NCBI GenBank assembly: GCA_016788635.1
Contig: JAEUSU010000028.1
Coordinates: forward strand, 62,001 to 126,000
DNA: 64,000 nt
Direction of reading: 5' to 3'
DNA from: Flavobacteriales bacterium
GTDB taxonomy: Bacteria > Bacteroidota > Bacteroidia > Flavobacteriales_F > PHOS-HE28
In this document: positions 50,273 through 61,600 of the stretch, piece by piece
Position numbering within the stretch: position 1 is the first letter of the stretch
Layout of the letters: the number at the start of each line of letters is the position of its first letter
Notes under the pieces: generated by a model
The model's input: the letters and a program-made list of their open reading frames with translations, nothing else
Database searches by the model: none
Told to the model about the DNA's origin: nothing
Translations under genes and position numbers: made by a program

Positions 50273-50450
50273 CCGATCGCAACCCGTGCACCGGGTTGAT
50301 CGTTGGAACGCCAGGTCCGGGAAGGACCGATGACAAACCCGGTCGGGGGCACTGAAAGCCACAGCGCAGAAAAAGCCCCGGCCAGGCCCGTAAGCCTGTC
50401 GATCGGGAAAACCGTGAAGCGCGCCCCGTAAGGCGCGCTTCGCCTTTTTC
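50273..50450 (+). ncRNA. Candidate structured RNA with its own terminator, upstream of priA
   Basis: The 178 bases after the small membrane protein contain four hairpins in a row: caacccg / cgggttg (50280-50286, 50292-50298) within gatc arms; ggtcc-gggaa-ggacc near 50324-50338; caggc / gcctg (50383-50387, 50394-50398); and the terminator at 50416-50450. The last two share the loop ccgtaa. It does not match SRP RNA (the conserved asymmetric loop is missing), RNase P or tmRNA by eye. It could be a small RNA or the long 3' untranslated region of the preceding gene. No known family was recognised. Confidence 0.4.
50416..50450 (+). terminator. Intrinsic terminator before priA
   Basis: gaagcgcgcc (50416-50425) and ggcgcgcttc (50432-50441) pair fully around ccgtaa and are followed by gccttttt. 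It is oriented for the plus strand and closes the structured segment described above; the next start codon is 34 bases away. Confidence 0.85.
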
Positions 50451-50483
50451 CATGGTCGCCCACATTGGGATAAACTTGTCCCG

Positions 50484-52934
50484 GTGGCAGAGCGATACGT
50501 GGACGTCATATTGCCCCTGGCGGTGCCGGGGATCTATACCTATGCGGTACCTGAGGGTTTGGCCCCTCTGCCCGGCGCGCGTGTGGTGGTGCCCTTTGGT
50601 ACGGGGCGCAAGTTGTACTCCGCGTTGGTCCATCGCTGCCATGAAGAGCCCCCGGCTGTTCGCCGACCGCGCACCATACTTTCCGTTCTGGACGAGCACC
50701 CTTTGGTTCGCCGCTCCGAGCTGGAGCACTGGCAGGCGCTCGCAGCACATTACATGTGCAACCCTGGCGAGGTCATGATCGCTGCGCTGCCTGGAGCACT
50801 TGTGCTCAGCAGTGAGACCCGTCTCATGGCCTCGCACCAGTCCACCCCAGGCGACCTGGACAGCCGCCAGACCGCGCTGCTCCACGTGCTGCAGGAGCGG
50901 CATGTCCTTACCATGTCTGAAGTGGGTGAAGTGTTGGGTCTGAAAGACCCGGCATCCTTGGTAGGGCGCATGATGGATCGCGGCCTGCTCTTATTGGAAG
51001 AGGAACTTCAGCAGGGTTACAAGCCGCGCACCGAGCGTTTCGTCCGCCTTGCGCCCGAGGCTTCCTCCGAGGCTGCCCTGCAGGCCTGGTTCGACCAGTT
51101 GGAGAAGGCGCCCAAACAATTACATGCGTTGATGCGGTTCATTGAACTGAGCCGGTGTTTGACCGATGAGCCGAGATCTGTTCGGAGGCAGGAATTACTG
51201 GCCAGTGCTGGCATTACACCGGGTGTGTTGAACGCCCTTGTGCAGAAGGGACTTTTCGTGATCGAAGACCGCGCACCGGATGCGGCGGCCGCCACTCCAG
51301 GCAGTACCGATGGTCCTGTGCTGAGCCCTGCCCAAGGGCGGACACTGGAAGGAATTCGTGAGGCTTGGAAGGACCATGCCGTAACCCTCCTGCAAGGGGT
51401 AACTGCATCAGGTAAAACGGAGATCTACATTGAACTGGTGCGGGAATTGATCGCGCAAGGCAGGCAGGTGCTCTACCTTCTACCGGAGATCGCGCTTACC
51501 ACACAGGTCATCACAAGGCTGCGCAGGTACTTCGGTGAACAGGTGGCCGTCTATCACAGCCGACTAACCCAACGTGAACGATCGGAACTCTGGATGCGGA
51601 TGCTGGACGACCAGGCCGCACCCGCCATCGTGCTCGGTGCTCGGTCGGCCATGTTCCTACCATTTCGTGACCTGGGGCTCATCGTGGTGGATGAGGAGCA
51701 TGACCCCAGCTATAAGCAGCATGATCCTGCACCGCGCTATCATGCGCGTGACATGGCGATCATGCTGGCCGGCATCCACGGGGCGAAGGTCGTGCTGGGC
51801 TCTGCCACACCATCCATGGAAAGCCTGCACCAAGCGCATCAGGGCAAATACGGACATGTGGTACTGAACGTGCGTTATGGAGATGCCACACGAACGAACG
51901 TGGTACGCATTGACCTGCGGGATGCACACCGACGGAAGCAGATGCGGGGCAATTTCTCCACCACCCTGCTGGATGCCATGCAGGCCGCGCTGGCCCGAAA
52001 GGAACAGGTCATCATATTCCAGAACCGGCGCGGCTATGCCCCGGTATGGCAATGCGAGACCTGCGGCTGGGTGCCAGAATGCGACCAGTGCGATGCGAGC
52101 CTCACCTACCACAAGCACGACCACACCTTGCGGTGCCACTACTGTGGCAGGACCTACCCACCTCCATCCGCCTGCGGTTCCTGCGGAGGCCGCCGGTTGC
52201 GCATGCTTGGCTTGGGCACCGAGAAGATCGAAGAGGAGCTTCAACTACTGCTGCCCGAAGCGCGCATCGCGCGCATGGACCAGGATAGCACACGTGGCAG
52301 GCATGCCTTCGAGCGGCTGCTGGACCGATTTGCTTCCGGCCAGGTGGATGTCCTGGTCGGGACCCAAATGGTCACCAAGGGCCTGGACCTCGAGCGGGTC
52401 AGTGTGGTCGGCATCCTGCATGCGGAGAACCTCATGCGGCACCCGGACTTCCGCGCGCACGAAAGAGCGTTCCAACTGATGGCGCAAGTGGCCGGCAGGG
52501 CTGGGCGGCGCGGAGATCAAGGCACCTTGTTCATTCAGGCAAGGGACATTCACCACCCGCTGCTGGAGCTTGTGGTGGCCGGCGATGTGGAAGGTTTCCA
52601 TCAGCGTGAACTGGAACATCGGCGCGCCCACGGCTATCCACCCTTCACGCGCCTGGTGCGCTTGACGCTGAAGCATCGCTCGGAAGAGCGCGTTCAACGA
52701 ACGGCCGATGCCCTGTACACCCGGCTCCTCGACCTGCCGGGCATCGGCTTGCTGGGCCCGGAGGCTCCTCCGGTCTCCAGGATCCGCGACCTTCACCTGC
52801 GACAGATATTGGTGAAGCTGCCCCGTGCTGGCTACAGGGTCACCAAGGAGCGACTTTCTGGAACGATGGACCGCTTATTCGCTGAGACCGAGCACCGGCC
52901 TGTCCGGCTGGTGATCGACGTGGACCCCTACTGA
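50484..52934 (+). CDS. priA: Primosomal protein N' (PriA), replication restart helicase
   Basis: 816 residues beginning at a GTG (MAERYVDVILPLAVPGIYTY). N-terminal 3'-DNA-binding domain, then helicase motifs: Walker A GVTASGKTEIYIEL, DEEH box VVDEEHDPSYKQH, motif III LGSATPSMES, and VAGRAGRRGDQG. The two zinc clusters are visible as CETCGWVPECDQCDASL and CHYCGRTYPPPSACGSCGG. PriA reloads the replisome at collapsed forks. A structured element and terminator precede the gene, so it has its own promoter; the short spacer (50451-50483) holds TAAACTTG, a one-mismatch -7 element. It ends seven bases into the convergent pseudouridine synthase gene. Confidence 0.95.
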   Translation: MAERYVDVILPLAVPGIYTYAVPEGLAPLPGARVVVPFGTGRKLYSALVHRCHEEPPAVRRPRTILSVLDEHPLVRRSELEHWQALAAHYMCNPGEVMIAALPGALVLSSETRLMASHQSTPGDLDSRQTALLHVLQERHVLTMSEVGEVLGLKDPASLVGRMMDRGLLLLEEELQQGYKPRTERFVRLAPEASSEAALQAWFDQLEKAPKQLHALMRFIELSRCLTDEPRSVRRQELLASAGITPGVLNALVQKGLFVIEDRAPDAAAATPGSTDGPVLSPAQGRTLEGIREAWKDHAVTLLQGVTASGKTEIYIELVRELIAQGRQVLYLLPEIALTTQVITRLRRYFGEQVAVYHSRLTQRERSELWMRMLDDQAAPAIVLGARSAMFLPFRDLGLIVVDEEHDPSYKQHDPAPRYHARDMAIMLAGIHGAKVVLGSATPSMESLHQAHQGKYGHVVLNVRYGDATRTNVVRIDLRDAHRRKQMRGNFSTTLLDAMQAALARKEQVIIFQNRRGYAPVWQCETCGWVPECDQCDASLTYHKHDHTLRCHYCGRTYPPPSACGSCGGRRLRMLGLGTEKIEEELQLLLPEARIARMDQDSTRGRHAFERLLDRFASGQVDVLVGTQMVTKGLDLERVSVVGILHAENLMRHPDFRAHERAFQLMAQVAGRAGRRGDQGTLFIQARDIHHPLLELVVAGDVEGFHQRELEHRRAHGYPPFTRLVRLTLKHRSEERVQRTADALYTRLLDLPGIGLLGPEAPPVSRIRDLHLRQILVKLPRAGYRVTKERLSGTMDRLFAETEHRPVRLVIDVDPY

Positions 52935-53596
52935 CCTGAGGCCCCCATGACTTTCCAAATACCATGCGCTGGCGGCTCACAGCGCAACACCATGGGTCGT
53001 TCGGCGAACGGATGGGGCAATGTCAATTCCAGCGCATGCAAGGCAATACCAGGCATGCGCGCCGGGCGGCGGGCTCCGTACTTCACATCTCCGTGGACCG
53101 GATGACCTGCTGCGGCAAGTTGCGCTCGTATTTGATGGAAGCGCCCACCCTCTGGACGGACCTCGACCAGTGTGTAGCGGTCCCCCTGTCTTACGGGGTT
53201 GACGTTTAGAACAGACTGACGTTCTTGGTCACCCCCCTGCACCACACGGGCCTTCCTGGAACGTGGATCATGCTGGAGGTTGTGACGCAACACACTGCAC
53301 TCGGTAAAATGCCCCTCCACAACAGCCAGATAGACCTTGGTCACCCGGCATTCACGGAACAACGCCGTAGATCGTTTCATGGCCTCCATGGTCCTTGCCA
53401 ATAGCATGACCCCGCTCACCGGACGATCCAGCCGGTGAGGAGGGTCGATCAATTCCGCGCCGACGAGCTCCCCGATGGTGGGCGCCCTGCTGGGGTCCTT
53501 CTGGGATGGCACACCGGCAGGTTTGTATACGCCCAGGAAATGTTCGTCCCGGTGGATGATCCGGGGCGCATCGACCTCAATACTGTTCTTGCTCAT
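52928..53596 (-). CDS. RluA family pseudouridine synthase
   Basis: 222 residues from ATG 53596 ([20 protein letters not shown]). The catalytic motif is [17 protein letters not shown], with the conserved aspartate, and the later [20 protein letters not shown] is the second signature of RluA enzymes. It converts a uridine in rRNA or tRNA to pseudouridine; the site cannot be told from sequence. It overlaps the end of panB by 20 bases, showing cotranscription, and overlaps the 3' end of priA on the other strand by seven bases. An S4 domain is absent, and the length is short for RluC/RluD. Confidence 0.88.
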   Translation of the reverse strand: MSKNSIEVDAPRIIHRDEHFLGVYKPAGVPSQKDPSRAPTIGELVGAELIDPPHRLDRPVSGVMLLARTMEAMKRSTALFRECRVTKVYLAVVEGHFTECSVLRHNLQHDPRSRKARVVQGGDQERQSVLNVNPVRQGDRYTLVEVRPEGGRFHQIRAQLAAAGHPVHGDVKYGARRPARMPGIALHALELTLPHPFAERPMVLRCEPPAHGIWKVMGASGQ

Positions 53597-54392
53597 TCGG
53601 GAAGGAGCGCGCGCGCACATCAGCAATGTAACGCGTGACCGCTGAGGTGATCACCTCGTGCAGATCGGCATACCGCCGCAGAAAGCGCGGGTTGAATTCC
53701 GTGTTGATGCCCAACATGTCGTGTAGCACGAGCACCTGTCCGTCCACCTCACTGCCCGCACCGATACCGATCACCGGGATCTGTACACTGCGTGCTACCT
53801 CACCGGCCAGCACAGCAGGTATCTTCTCCAACACCAACGCGAAGCATCCCGCTTCTTCCAAAAGCTTCGCATCCTCGCGCAAGCGTCGGGCCTCGGCCTC
53901 TTCCTGCGCACGCACCACATAGGTGCCGAACTTGTATATGCTCTGCGGGGTCAGTCCCAAATGGCCCATTACCGGTATGCCGGCTGTTAGGATGCGTTCC
54001 ACCGAACCGATCACCTCCCGGCCCCCTTCGAGCTTCACGGCATGGGCACCGCTTTCCTTCATGATCCGTATGGCCGAATTGAGCGCACCTTTGCTGTTGC
54101 CCTGATAAGTCCCGAACGGCAGGTCCACCACCACCAAGGCACGCTCCACCCCTCTGACCACACTGCCGGCGTGGTAGATCATCTGGTCCAGGGTGATGGG
54201 CAGGGTGGTCTCATGACCGGCCATCACATTGCTGGCCGAGTCGCCCACGAGGATCACATCCGTTCCCGCTCCATCCACCAGCCGGGCCATGGAATAGTCA
54301 TAGGCGGTCAGCATGGATATCCGCACACCCCGTTGCTTCATCTCCTGCAACACATGGGTGGTCACACGCTTCACGTTCTTCTGGGGTGCCAT
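53577..54392 (-). CDS. panB: 3-methyl-2-oxobutanoate hydroxymethyltransferase
   Basis: 271 residues, the standard length. Characteristic PanB blocks: [77 protein letters not shown] and [20 protein letters not shown]. It transfers a hydroxymethyl group from methylene-tetrahydrofolate to 3-methyl-2-oxobutanoate, the first committed step of pantothenate and CoA synthesis. No other pan gene is present in the window. Its 3' end overlaps the rluA-type gene by 20 bases. Confidence 0.95.
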   Translation of the reverse strand: MAPQKNVKRVTTHVLQEMKQRGVRISMLTAYDYSMARLVDGAGTDVILVGDSASNVMAGHETTLPITLDQMIYHAGSVVRGVERALVVVDLPFGTYQGNSKGALNSAIRIMKESGAHAVKLEGGREVIGSVERILTAGIPVMGHLGLTPQSIYKFGTYVVRAQEEAEARRLREDAKLLEEAGCFALVLEKIPAVLAGEVARSVQIPVIGIGAGSEVDGQVLVLHDMLGINTEFNPRFLRRYADLHEVITSAVTRYIADVRARSFPNEQEQY

Positions 54393-54508
54393 GGATCGGG
54401 TTCTGGGCCAAAGCTACGGGGCAGGAACGGCCGGAAGGGCCGCTCCCCCGATGTGAGGAACGGGGCAGACCGTGCGATGAACGGCAGGTCAGGTGCGCTA
54501 GCCCCGGC

Positions 54509-54516
54509 TATCTTTG
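54509..54516 (+). promoter_or_regulatory. -7 element upstream of the DUF4249-like lipoprotein gene
   Basis: TATCTTTG is a full TAnnTTTG match. The last base is 16 bases before ATG 54532, which would give a leader of about ten bases. No -33 TTG was found at the right spacing, so this rests on the -7 element only. It supports ATG 54532 and rejects an earlier start at 54514. Confidence 0.4.
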
Positions 54517-54531
54517 GCCACCCATCGCACG

Positions 54532-55587
54532 ATGAACCGGCACCCCAAAGCGCTTGGCGCGCTCCTTCTGATCACGGTCTTTTCCCTTGGCTGTAGCACT
54601 GACCTGGAGATCAATGCACCCTACAGGAACATAACCGTTGTTTATGGCCTGCTTGGGCAGAAGGACGCCGACAATAACGACGTGACCCGGCACTGGGTGA
54701 AGATCAACCGGGCCTTTCTGGGTGAAGGCGATGCGTTGGTCTTCGCGAGCATTCCGGATTCCACTGAATTCACGGACGAACAGCTCGAACTGGCCCAGGT
54801 GGAGGAATATCAGGGCAGCACCCTGACGAACACCTACACCTTGATGGACACCATCTTGAATGACCGGGTGCCCGGTGTATTCAATTATCCGGTGCACAAG
54901 ATCTATTTCTTCAATGCCAGCCTGAATCCCGATCGGACGTACCGAGTAGTGGTGAAGGCCCGGGGAGAAACAACGATCGCCAACACCAACGTGGTCAAGG
55001 ATTTCCAGGTGAACAATACCGATGGCAACGTCAACGTGGCCATCAACCTCATGGGTACCACCCCGGGGACCTATGGTTTCTTTGAACTGAACTGGTCCAC
55101 CGGACCGAATGGCAAACGGTACGATACCTACTACCGGTGCCGCTATGCCGAAGTTCGTGGTACAGACACCACCGAACGCAGCTTGACACGGCTCATGGCA
55201 GTTCGTGTGGCCACTGGTACGAACGGGAATGAGTCCATGGCCTCTCAGATACTCGGAGAGGACTTCTACAAATCCCTGGCGATCGACGTTACAGACGACC
55301 CCACCATCACCAAGCGGATCTTCTGGGGCATCGATCTGCTATTCCAAGTGGCCAATGAGGATTTTCACACCTACCTCCAACTCGCCAGTCCCATAACCAG
55401 CATTGTGGAGGACCGCCCCCAGTTCACCAACGTCCAGAATGGTCAGGGCTTGGTCGCAAGCCGCCTCTTCAAGACCATCAAGGGGAAAAAGCTGAACGGA
55501 GCGTCCCTCCAGGAGCTCACTGCCGGACAGCATACCGGAGGCCTGCTTTTCTGTGCCGGGTTCCCCAGCGACTATAGCTGCAATTAA
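54532..55587 (+). CDS. DUF4249-like lipoprotein
   Basis: 351 residues from ATG 54532 with a lipobox (LLLITVFSLGCSTD). The mature part begins LEINAPYRNITVVYGLLGQK, the opening pattern of DUF4249 proteins, which in Bacteroidota often accompany TonB receptors; continuing beta-rich segments include VNVAINLMGTTPGTYGFFEL and RIFWGIDLLFQVANEDFH. Attached to the outer membrane by lipid, role unknown. No TonB receptor lies next to it here; the receptor at 22782 is distant. Confidence 0.7.
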   Translation: MNRHPKALGALLLITVFSLGCSTDLEINAPYRNITVVYGLLGQKDADNNDVTRHWVKINRAFLGEGDALVFASIPDSTEFTDEQLELAQVEEYQGSTLTNTYTLMDTILNDRVPGVFNYPVHKIYFFNASLNPDRTYRVVVKARGETTIANTNVVKDFQVNNTDGNVNVAINLMGTTPGTYGFFELNWSTGPNGKRYDTYYRCRYAEVRGTDTTERSLTRLMAVRVATGTNGNESMASQILGEDFYKSLAIDVTDDPTITKRIFWGIDLLFQVANEDFHTYLQLASPITSIVEDRPQFTNVQNGQGLVASRLFKTIKGKKLNGASLQELTAGQHTGGLLFCAGFPSDYSCN

Positions 55588-55727
55588 GAGCGGCTGACGC
55601 TTTGGCATAGGGTAATTCCACTGATGGCCAAGCCATCCCGTCATTTCTGTCAGTTGATGATCGGTTCCATCCGATGGCATGGACATTGACCGGCCCGGGC
55701 ATCGAAAACTCCAAGAGCACTAAGACC

Positions 55728-57629
55728 ATGAGCAAGATCATCGGGATCGACCTGGGAACCACCAACAGTTGCGTGTCCGTAATGGAAGGCAATGAGCCAG
55801 TGGTGATCGCCAACAGTGAAGGCAAGCGTACCACCCCCAGTGTGGTGGCCTTTGTGGAAGGTGGCGAACGCAAAGTGGGTGACCCCGCCAAGCGTCAGGC
55901 CATCACCAATCCCAAGCAGACCATTTATTCCATCAAGCGCTTCATGGGCAACTCCTATGACGAAAGCGCCAAAGAGGCCTCCCGAGTCCCCTATACCGTG
56001 GAACGCGGTCCGAACAATACGCCCCGTGTGGCCATCGGTGACCGCCACTACACGCCGCAGGAGATCAGTGCGATGGTCCTTCAGAAAATGAAGAAGACGG
56101 CGGAGGATTACCTGGGCACTTCTGTGACCGAGGCGGTCATCACCGTACCGGCTTATTTCAATGACGCGCAGCGCCAGGCCACCAAGGAGGCCGGTGAGAT
56201 CGCCGGCTTGAAGGTGCGCCGCATCATCAACGAGCCCACAGCTGCTGCACTGGCGTACGGCTTGGACAAGAAACACAAGGACCAGAAGATCGTGGTCTTC
56301 GATTGTGGCGGTGGCACACATGATGTGAGCGTGCTGGAACTGGGTGATGGCGTGTTCGAGGTGAAAAGCACCGACGGCGACACTCACCTGGGCGGCGACG
56401 ACTTCGACCAGGTGATCATCGACTGGCTGGCAGAGGAGTTCAAGGGCCAGTTCAACATTGACCTGCGCAAGGACCCCATGGCCCTGCAGCGCTTGAAGGA
56501 TGCGGCTGAAAAGGCCAAGATCGAGCTGAGCTCCACCACCAGCAGCGAGATCAATCTGCCCTACATCATGCCGGTGGACGGCATTCCGCAGCACTTGGTG
56601 CGCTCTCTGAGCCGGGCCAAATTCGAGCAATTGGCCGACAGCCTCATCAAGCGCACCATCGCCCCCTGCGAAAGCGCGCTCAAGAACGCCGGCCTGAAGA
56701 CCAGCGATATTGACGAGGTGATCCTGGTGGGTGGCAGCACCCGCATCCCGGCCATCCAGGAAGCGGTGAAGAAGTTCTTCGGCAAGGAGCCCAGCAAAGG
56801 CGTGAACCCCGATGAGGTGGTGGCCGTAGGCGCCGCGATCCAAGGTGGGGTGCTCACCGGTGATGTGAAGGACGTGCTCCTGCTCGATGTGACCCCGCTC
56901 AGCCTGGGTATAGAGACCATGGGTGGCGTGATGACCAAGCTCATCGAGGCCAACACCACGATACCCACCAAGAAGAGCGAGACCTTCAGCACAGCCAGCG
57001 ACAACCAGCCCAGCGTGGAGATCCATGTTCTGCAGGGCGAACGCCCCATGGCCGCTGGCAACCGGACCATCGGCCGGTTCCACCTGGATGGGATACCGCC
57101 TGCGCCGCGTGGCGTGCCCCAGATCGAAGTGACCTTTGACATCGATGCCAATGGCATTCTGCACGTGGGCGCCAAGGACAAGGCTACCGGCAAGGAACAG
57201 AGCATCCGCATTGAGGCCAGCAGCGGCCTGAGCAAGGATGAGATCGAGAAGATGAGGAAAGAGGCCGAAGCCAACGCCGATGCCGACAAGGCCGCGCGCG
57301 AAAAGGTGGACAAGCTTAACGCAGCGGACAGCCTGATCTTCCAGACCGAGAAGAGCCTGAAGGAATACGGTGACAAGATCCCGGCCGACAAGAAGCAGCC
57401 GATCGAAGATGCCCTCACCCGCCTGAAGGATGCCCACCAGACGCAGGACGTGGACGGCTGCGAGAAGCTGATGGCCGAACTGAACACCGCCTTCCAGGCC
57501 GCCAGCCAGGAGATGTACAATGCGGCCCAACAGGCCCAGGCCAACGGTGGTGCGCAAGGCCACACCAGCACCACCGCCGATGCCGAGGTGACCGATGTGG
57601 ACTTCGAGGAGGTGAAGGACGGCAAGTAA
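55728..57629 (+). CDS. dnaK: Chaperone DnaK (Hsp70)
   Basis: 633 residues from ATG 55728 ([20 protein letters not shown]). ATPase phosphate loops GIDLGTTNS and [34 protein letters not shown], then a substrate domain with [20 protein letters not shown] and a disordered C-terminus ending [13 protein letters not shown]. In place of the phenylalanine of the usual GGGTFD, residue 198 is histidine. The gene stands alone; no grpE or dnaJ lies adjacent and no CIRCE-type inverted repeat is present in the 140-base leader. A 28-base palindrome follows as terminator. Confidence 0.97.
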   Translation: MSKIIGIDLGTTNSCVSVMEGNEPVVIANSEGKRTTPSVVAFVEGGERKVGDPAKRQAITNPKQTIYSIKRFMGNSYDESAKEASRVPYTVERGPNNTPRVAIGDRHYTPQEISAMVLQKMKKTAEDYLGTSVTEAVITVPAYFNDAQRQATKEAGEIAGLKVRRIINEPTAAALAYGLDKKHKDQKIVVFDCGGGTHDVSVLELGDGVFEVKSTDGDTHLGGDDFDQVIIDWLAEEFKGQFNIDLRKDPMALQRLKDAAEKAKIELSSTTSSEINLPYIMPVDGIPQHLVRSLSRAKFEQLADSLIKRTIAPCESALKNAGLKTSDIDEVILVGGSTRIPAIQEAVKKFFGKEPSKGVNPDEVVAVGAAIQGGVLTGDVKDVLLLDVTPLSLGIETMGGVMTKLIEANTTIPTKKSETFSTASDNQPSVEIHVLQGERPMAAGNRTIGRFHLDGIPPAPRGVPQIEVTFDIDANGILHVGAKDKATGKEQSIRIEASSGLSKDEIEKMRKEAEANADADKAAREKVDKLNAADSLIFQTEKSLKEYGDKIPADKKQPIEDALTRLKDAHQTQDVDGCEKLMAELNTAFQAASQEMYNAAQQAQANGGAQGHTSTTADAEVTDVDFEEVKDGK

Positions 57630-57659
57630 GGACCGCACCACCTGACAAAGGCAGATATG

Positions 57660-57687
57660 ACAAGCCCCGCGATATCGCGGGGCTTGT
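57660..57687. terminator. Terminator hairpin between dnaK and the convergent YwqK-like gene
   Basis: acaagccccgcgat and atcgcggggcttgt form a perfect 28-base palindrome at 57660-57687. It lies about 30 bases after the dnaK stop and 22 bases before the minus-strand stop of the next gene, so it may serve both. A T-run is weak on either side. Confidence 0.7.
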
Positions 57688-57708
57688 TGCATGCACTATT
57701 CCGGTCGC

Positions 57709-58464
57709 TCAGCGAACGGCCTTCACCTTGCCATCCACATAGTCCTCTTCACGGACCAACATCCCTTGCTCATCCCAATAGCTCCAGGTGCCGATCCGCT
57801 GGGTGTCCATCCGACCAGGGTTGTACCGGGCCTTCCCTTTGGCACTGGGCTGCCCATTGGCATGGTACTCGGCAAGGTCGAAGGTCACCGTGCGTTTATC
57901 CACCAAGCTCATGGTACTGACGGGTCTGCCATCCTCGGTGAACAAGTTCATCTTCAGGTAGTAGGGGTTTTCACGATGTTTCACCTCCTCATACCGGACA
58001 CGGCCATTGGTGTGAAACTCTGTGAACTCAAGGGGCACTCCGTTCCAATACCGGGTCTCCTGATGCATGGTGCCATCCGGCCAAAATTTCTTTAGTGTGC
58101 TTTTCACGGCATCTGACGACTTGAACTCCCGCTCCAGTTGACCATTCGGGTGGTAGTTCCGGTATACTGTCAGTTGCCCGGCATCGTAATATCCACGGTG
58201 TTTCAGGGTACCGCCCTGGTAACGGTCCTCCACCCAACCGATGCATGGATGGGCCCCGCACAAGCGGACGGAATCGCCGCCGGTAATTTGATTCAGGTGT
58301 TCATAGGCGTCCAACCCACCCCTTGCCGCCTCAAAGTCCGCCAAGCCACCTGCCCCCGCCATGGTCAGGGCATCGCCGGGCACCTGGCCCTTCGCGTGTA
58401 GCGCTGAACCCAGGGCGAGCATCAGGAAAGTAATGGCCCAAGTCGATACCCGGCATGTTCGCAT
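57709..58464 (-). CDS. YwqK-like MORN-variant repeat protein
   Basis: 251 residues with a signal peptide ([18 protein letters not shown]). From about residue 85 it is built from short repeats of the form YxNGxL/x[68 protein letters not shown]. This is the MORN-like repeat annotated as YwqK family antitoxin; the antitoxin role applies to the Bacillus protein and is not supported here by any neighbouring toxin. It is exported by its signal peptide. Function unknown. Confidence 0.72.
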   Translation of the reverse strand: MRTCRVSTWAITFLMLALGSALHAKGQVPGDALTMAGAGGLADFEAARGGLDAYEHLNQITGGDSVRLCGAHPCIGWVEDRYQGGTLKHRGYYDAGQLTVYRNYHPNGQLEREFKSSDAVKSTLKKFWPDGTMHQETRYWNGVPLEFTEFHTNGRVRYEEVKHRENPYYLKMNLFTEDGRPVSTMSLVDKRTVTFDLAEYHANGQPSAKGKARYNPGRMDTQRIGTWSYWDEQGMLVREEDYVDGKVKAVR

Positions 58465-58652
58465 GGGCGGTGCATACGGCTGCTCTTGTTACAGGTTACC
58501 GGCTCCCCAAGGAACCGGTTAACGGGCTCTCCGGTACGCCACCCAAACAAACCGGTTGCCTGCGTGTGAAGATCTATTTCACTTGCGCTTGGCGTGGGTA
58601 TGGCAATACATTCGATCGTCCAACAACTGTCCTTACCCAACTCAATCTGGCA

Positions 58653-61600
58653 ATGGCTCCATTTTTCAGCTCCTTGCACCGGGGTTCGCTCCTCAATGCG
58701 CTGGTCTTGGTCTTGGTCTCGGTCTTCTGGGGATGTGAGACTTCCTTGTTCGCGCAAACGACGATCGCGACGAACTTTGCCAATAACAACGGCAGTTCGA
58801 TCGTAACCTTCAACTTCCAGAACACGAACGCCGATCCGATCCAGATCACGAACCTGGCCTCTGTCTCCGGAACCACCGGAAGTAAGACCGCCAATTTGTG
58901 GATGAAGACATCACCGATCACTGGCACGCCCACACCGTTCAACGCTGGAAATGGTTGGAATATCGTTCATACGCAAACATTCACAACTACTGCCAACACC
59001 TCTACCAATGTGCCCGAACCAATGCTCTCGGGCATGAGCGTCGTCGTGCCTGCGGGCTCAACATATGGCTTTTGTTTGGAATTCGTGAGCGGGGGTTTAC
59101 GTTACTCCACCATTACCGCAGGTGTCTATACTTTCTCCGGGGGTGGCTGCAACCTGATATCCGGTGATAACGTGGGGTTTGGTGGTACGCTTACCAGTAC
59201 GATCGCGCTTCGCGGCTTCATTGGTAGTGTGACCTTCGTGAGCCTTGGAGCTTGTTCAGGTACACCGATCGGTGGTACCACGGCGACCAGTGGACTTTGT
59301 TTCACAGGCACTTTTCCACTTAGCGTGAATGGGTCTACGAATGCCAATGGCTTGACCTATCAGTGGGAATCATCTCCGGATAACATTATCTATACGCCGA
59401 TCCCCGGTGCCACTGGAAATACTCATGTGGGCGGCCCGATCGCAACACCCACATGGTTCCGCAGGGTGATCACCTGCACCAATAGCGGCCTATCCGCCAT
59501 TTCCACGCCTTTGCAGATAAACCCAGGGACGCTCACCGTTGGCTGCTACTGTACCTCCACTGCAACCAGCGCTGCGGATGAGGATATCTTAAGCGTCACT
59601 TTCGGCTCCATGGTAAATACATCAAGTTGTGGTGTGGTTGCGCCTGGTCCAGGGTCTGTGGCATCCATGTACTCGAACTTCTCCACGGCGGTCCCGGCAC
59701 CCAGTGTTAGCCCCGGAAATGTGGTGCCCTTCTCGGTGCAGATCGGCACATGCGGCGGCAACTTTACGAACCGTACCAGCATTTGGATAGATTGGAACAG
59801 GAACGGTTTGCTCACCGATCCTGGAGAGGAGGTCTTCACCGGCGCTCCTTTCACAAGCGGACCCAACGTTCAGTCCGGCAACATCACGGTTCCCATCTCA
59901 GCATCGTCAGGTCTCACGCTGATGCGCGTGGTGAATGTGGAGACAAGCGGCGCCGTGCTTCCCTGTGGCACGTATTCATGGGGTGAAACGGAGGACTATT
60001 TCATCAATATCGTTCCCGCCGCCCCCTGCGTGAACCCACCCACCCCTGGCACAGCGTCGGCATCGGCCTCCAGCGTGTGTCCTGGGACCAACGTGCTTTT
60101 CAGTGTCACAGGCAACACCTTTGGTACGGGACAGACCTACCAATGGGAATACAGTCCCACGAACACCATCTTCTCTCCCATTTCTGGCGCTACGAGCCCG
60201 TTCTATTCGGTGGCCATCAACGCAGGCACGGTAGGATGGTATCGCCTTGCCTTGACCTGCGGTGCCACGGTCACCACCAACGCCGTGCAGGTGACGAATA
60301 GCAACTTCCTGGACTGCTATTGCACATCGAATGCCACCAGCGCAGCGGACGAGGACATCTTTAACGTGACATTCGGTGCATTGAACAACAGCAGCACCTG
60401 TGCCACACTGGCTCCTGGCCCGGGTTCCATCCTGAACATGTATTCCAATTACAAGACATTGGCCCCGGTCACCGTGGTACTGGGTGATCTTGTTCCTTTC
60501 TCCGTTCAGGTGGGTACCTGTGGAGGCAACTTCACCAATCGCACAAGCATTTTTGTGGACTGGAACCGAAATGGTCAACTCACTGATCCTGGTGAGACGA
60601 TCTTCGCCGGAACAGCTGTTGCGGGACCTAATACACAGACTGGTTCTTTGGTGGTACCGGTTGCCGCAGGCATAGGTCTTACACTCTTGCGTGTGGTTAC
60701 TGTGGAGACGAGTGGCGTGGTGAATCCATGCGGCACTTACACCTGGGGCGAGACTGAGGATTACCTCATCAATGTCGTGGCGCCCGGCCCCTGCTTGAAC
60801 CCACCAACACCCGGAACAGCGTCCGCTTCGGGTTCCACAGTGTGCCCAGGAACGAACGTAACATTCAGTGTTAGCGGTAATAGTTTCGGTACAGGTCAGA
60901 CTTATCAATGGCAATTCTCCCCGGATAATGGCATCACGCCTTGGGTGAATGTGCCGGGAGCCACCAGCGTATTTTACTCCGCACCCATGAACACCGCTGG
61001 TTGGTACCGCTTGGAATTGATTTGCAATGCGGGCACACCGTCATATACGAACTCTGTGCAGATCACGATCAGCTCGTTCGTGAACTGCTATTGTAGTTCT
61101 ACGGCGACCAGTGCAGCTGACACCGAGATGTGGAACGTGACACTTGGAACACTCAATAACACATCCACCTGTGCTTCGATCGCTCCGGGTCCTGGGTCTG
61201 TGCAGAACATGTACTCGAACTATACGACTTCTGTTCCAGCACCGGTGTTGAACCAGGCGATCGGACAGAGCATCTCTGTGACCGTTGGCCAGTGTGGAGC
61301 TGGCAACTTCTTCAGCAAGGTCGCGGTATTCATTGACTGGAACCAGAATGGGGTCTTCTCCGATCCTGGTGAGCTCGTAGTGGATGGCCCCTATCAGCAG
61401 ACGGTAGCATCCTCATATATACTGAACGCAAGCTTCACGGTTCCGGTCGGCCCCAATACAGGTCTTACCCGGATGCGCGTGATCGTTGCGGAAACCAGTC
61501 TGCCAATTTCACCCTGCGGGACCTACACCTGGGGGGAAACGGAGGACTACTTGGTGAATATTGGCCCACCGCCGACCTGCCTGCCGCCAAGTACTGTTGC

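Noticed and set aside
50318..50345. aggtccgggaaggacc as an SRP RNA apical loop
   Set aside because: SRP RNA needs the GGAA loop followed by AAGCAG and an internal asymmetric loop; here the arms pair fully and the following sequence does not fit.
55588..55727. CIRCE operator before dnaK
   Set aside because: No TTAGCACTC-N9-GAGTGCTAA-like inverted repeat is present in the leader.
55650..57692. Open frame of 680 codons on the minus strand opposite dnaK
   Set aside because: Antisense frames opposite dnaK arise from its codon bias in GC-rich DNA. The translation shows no domain and dnaK is clearly the real gene.
57709..58464. YwqK-like protein as part of a toxin-antitoxin system
   Set aside because: The family name includes antitoxin, but there is a signal peptide and no toxin-like gene next to it.
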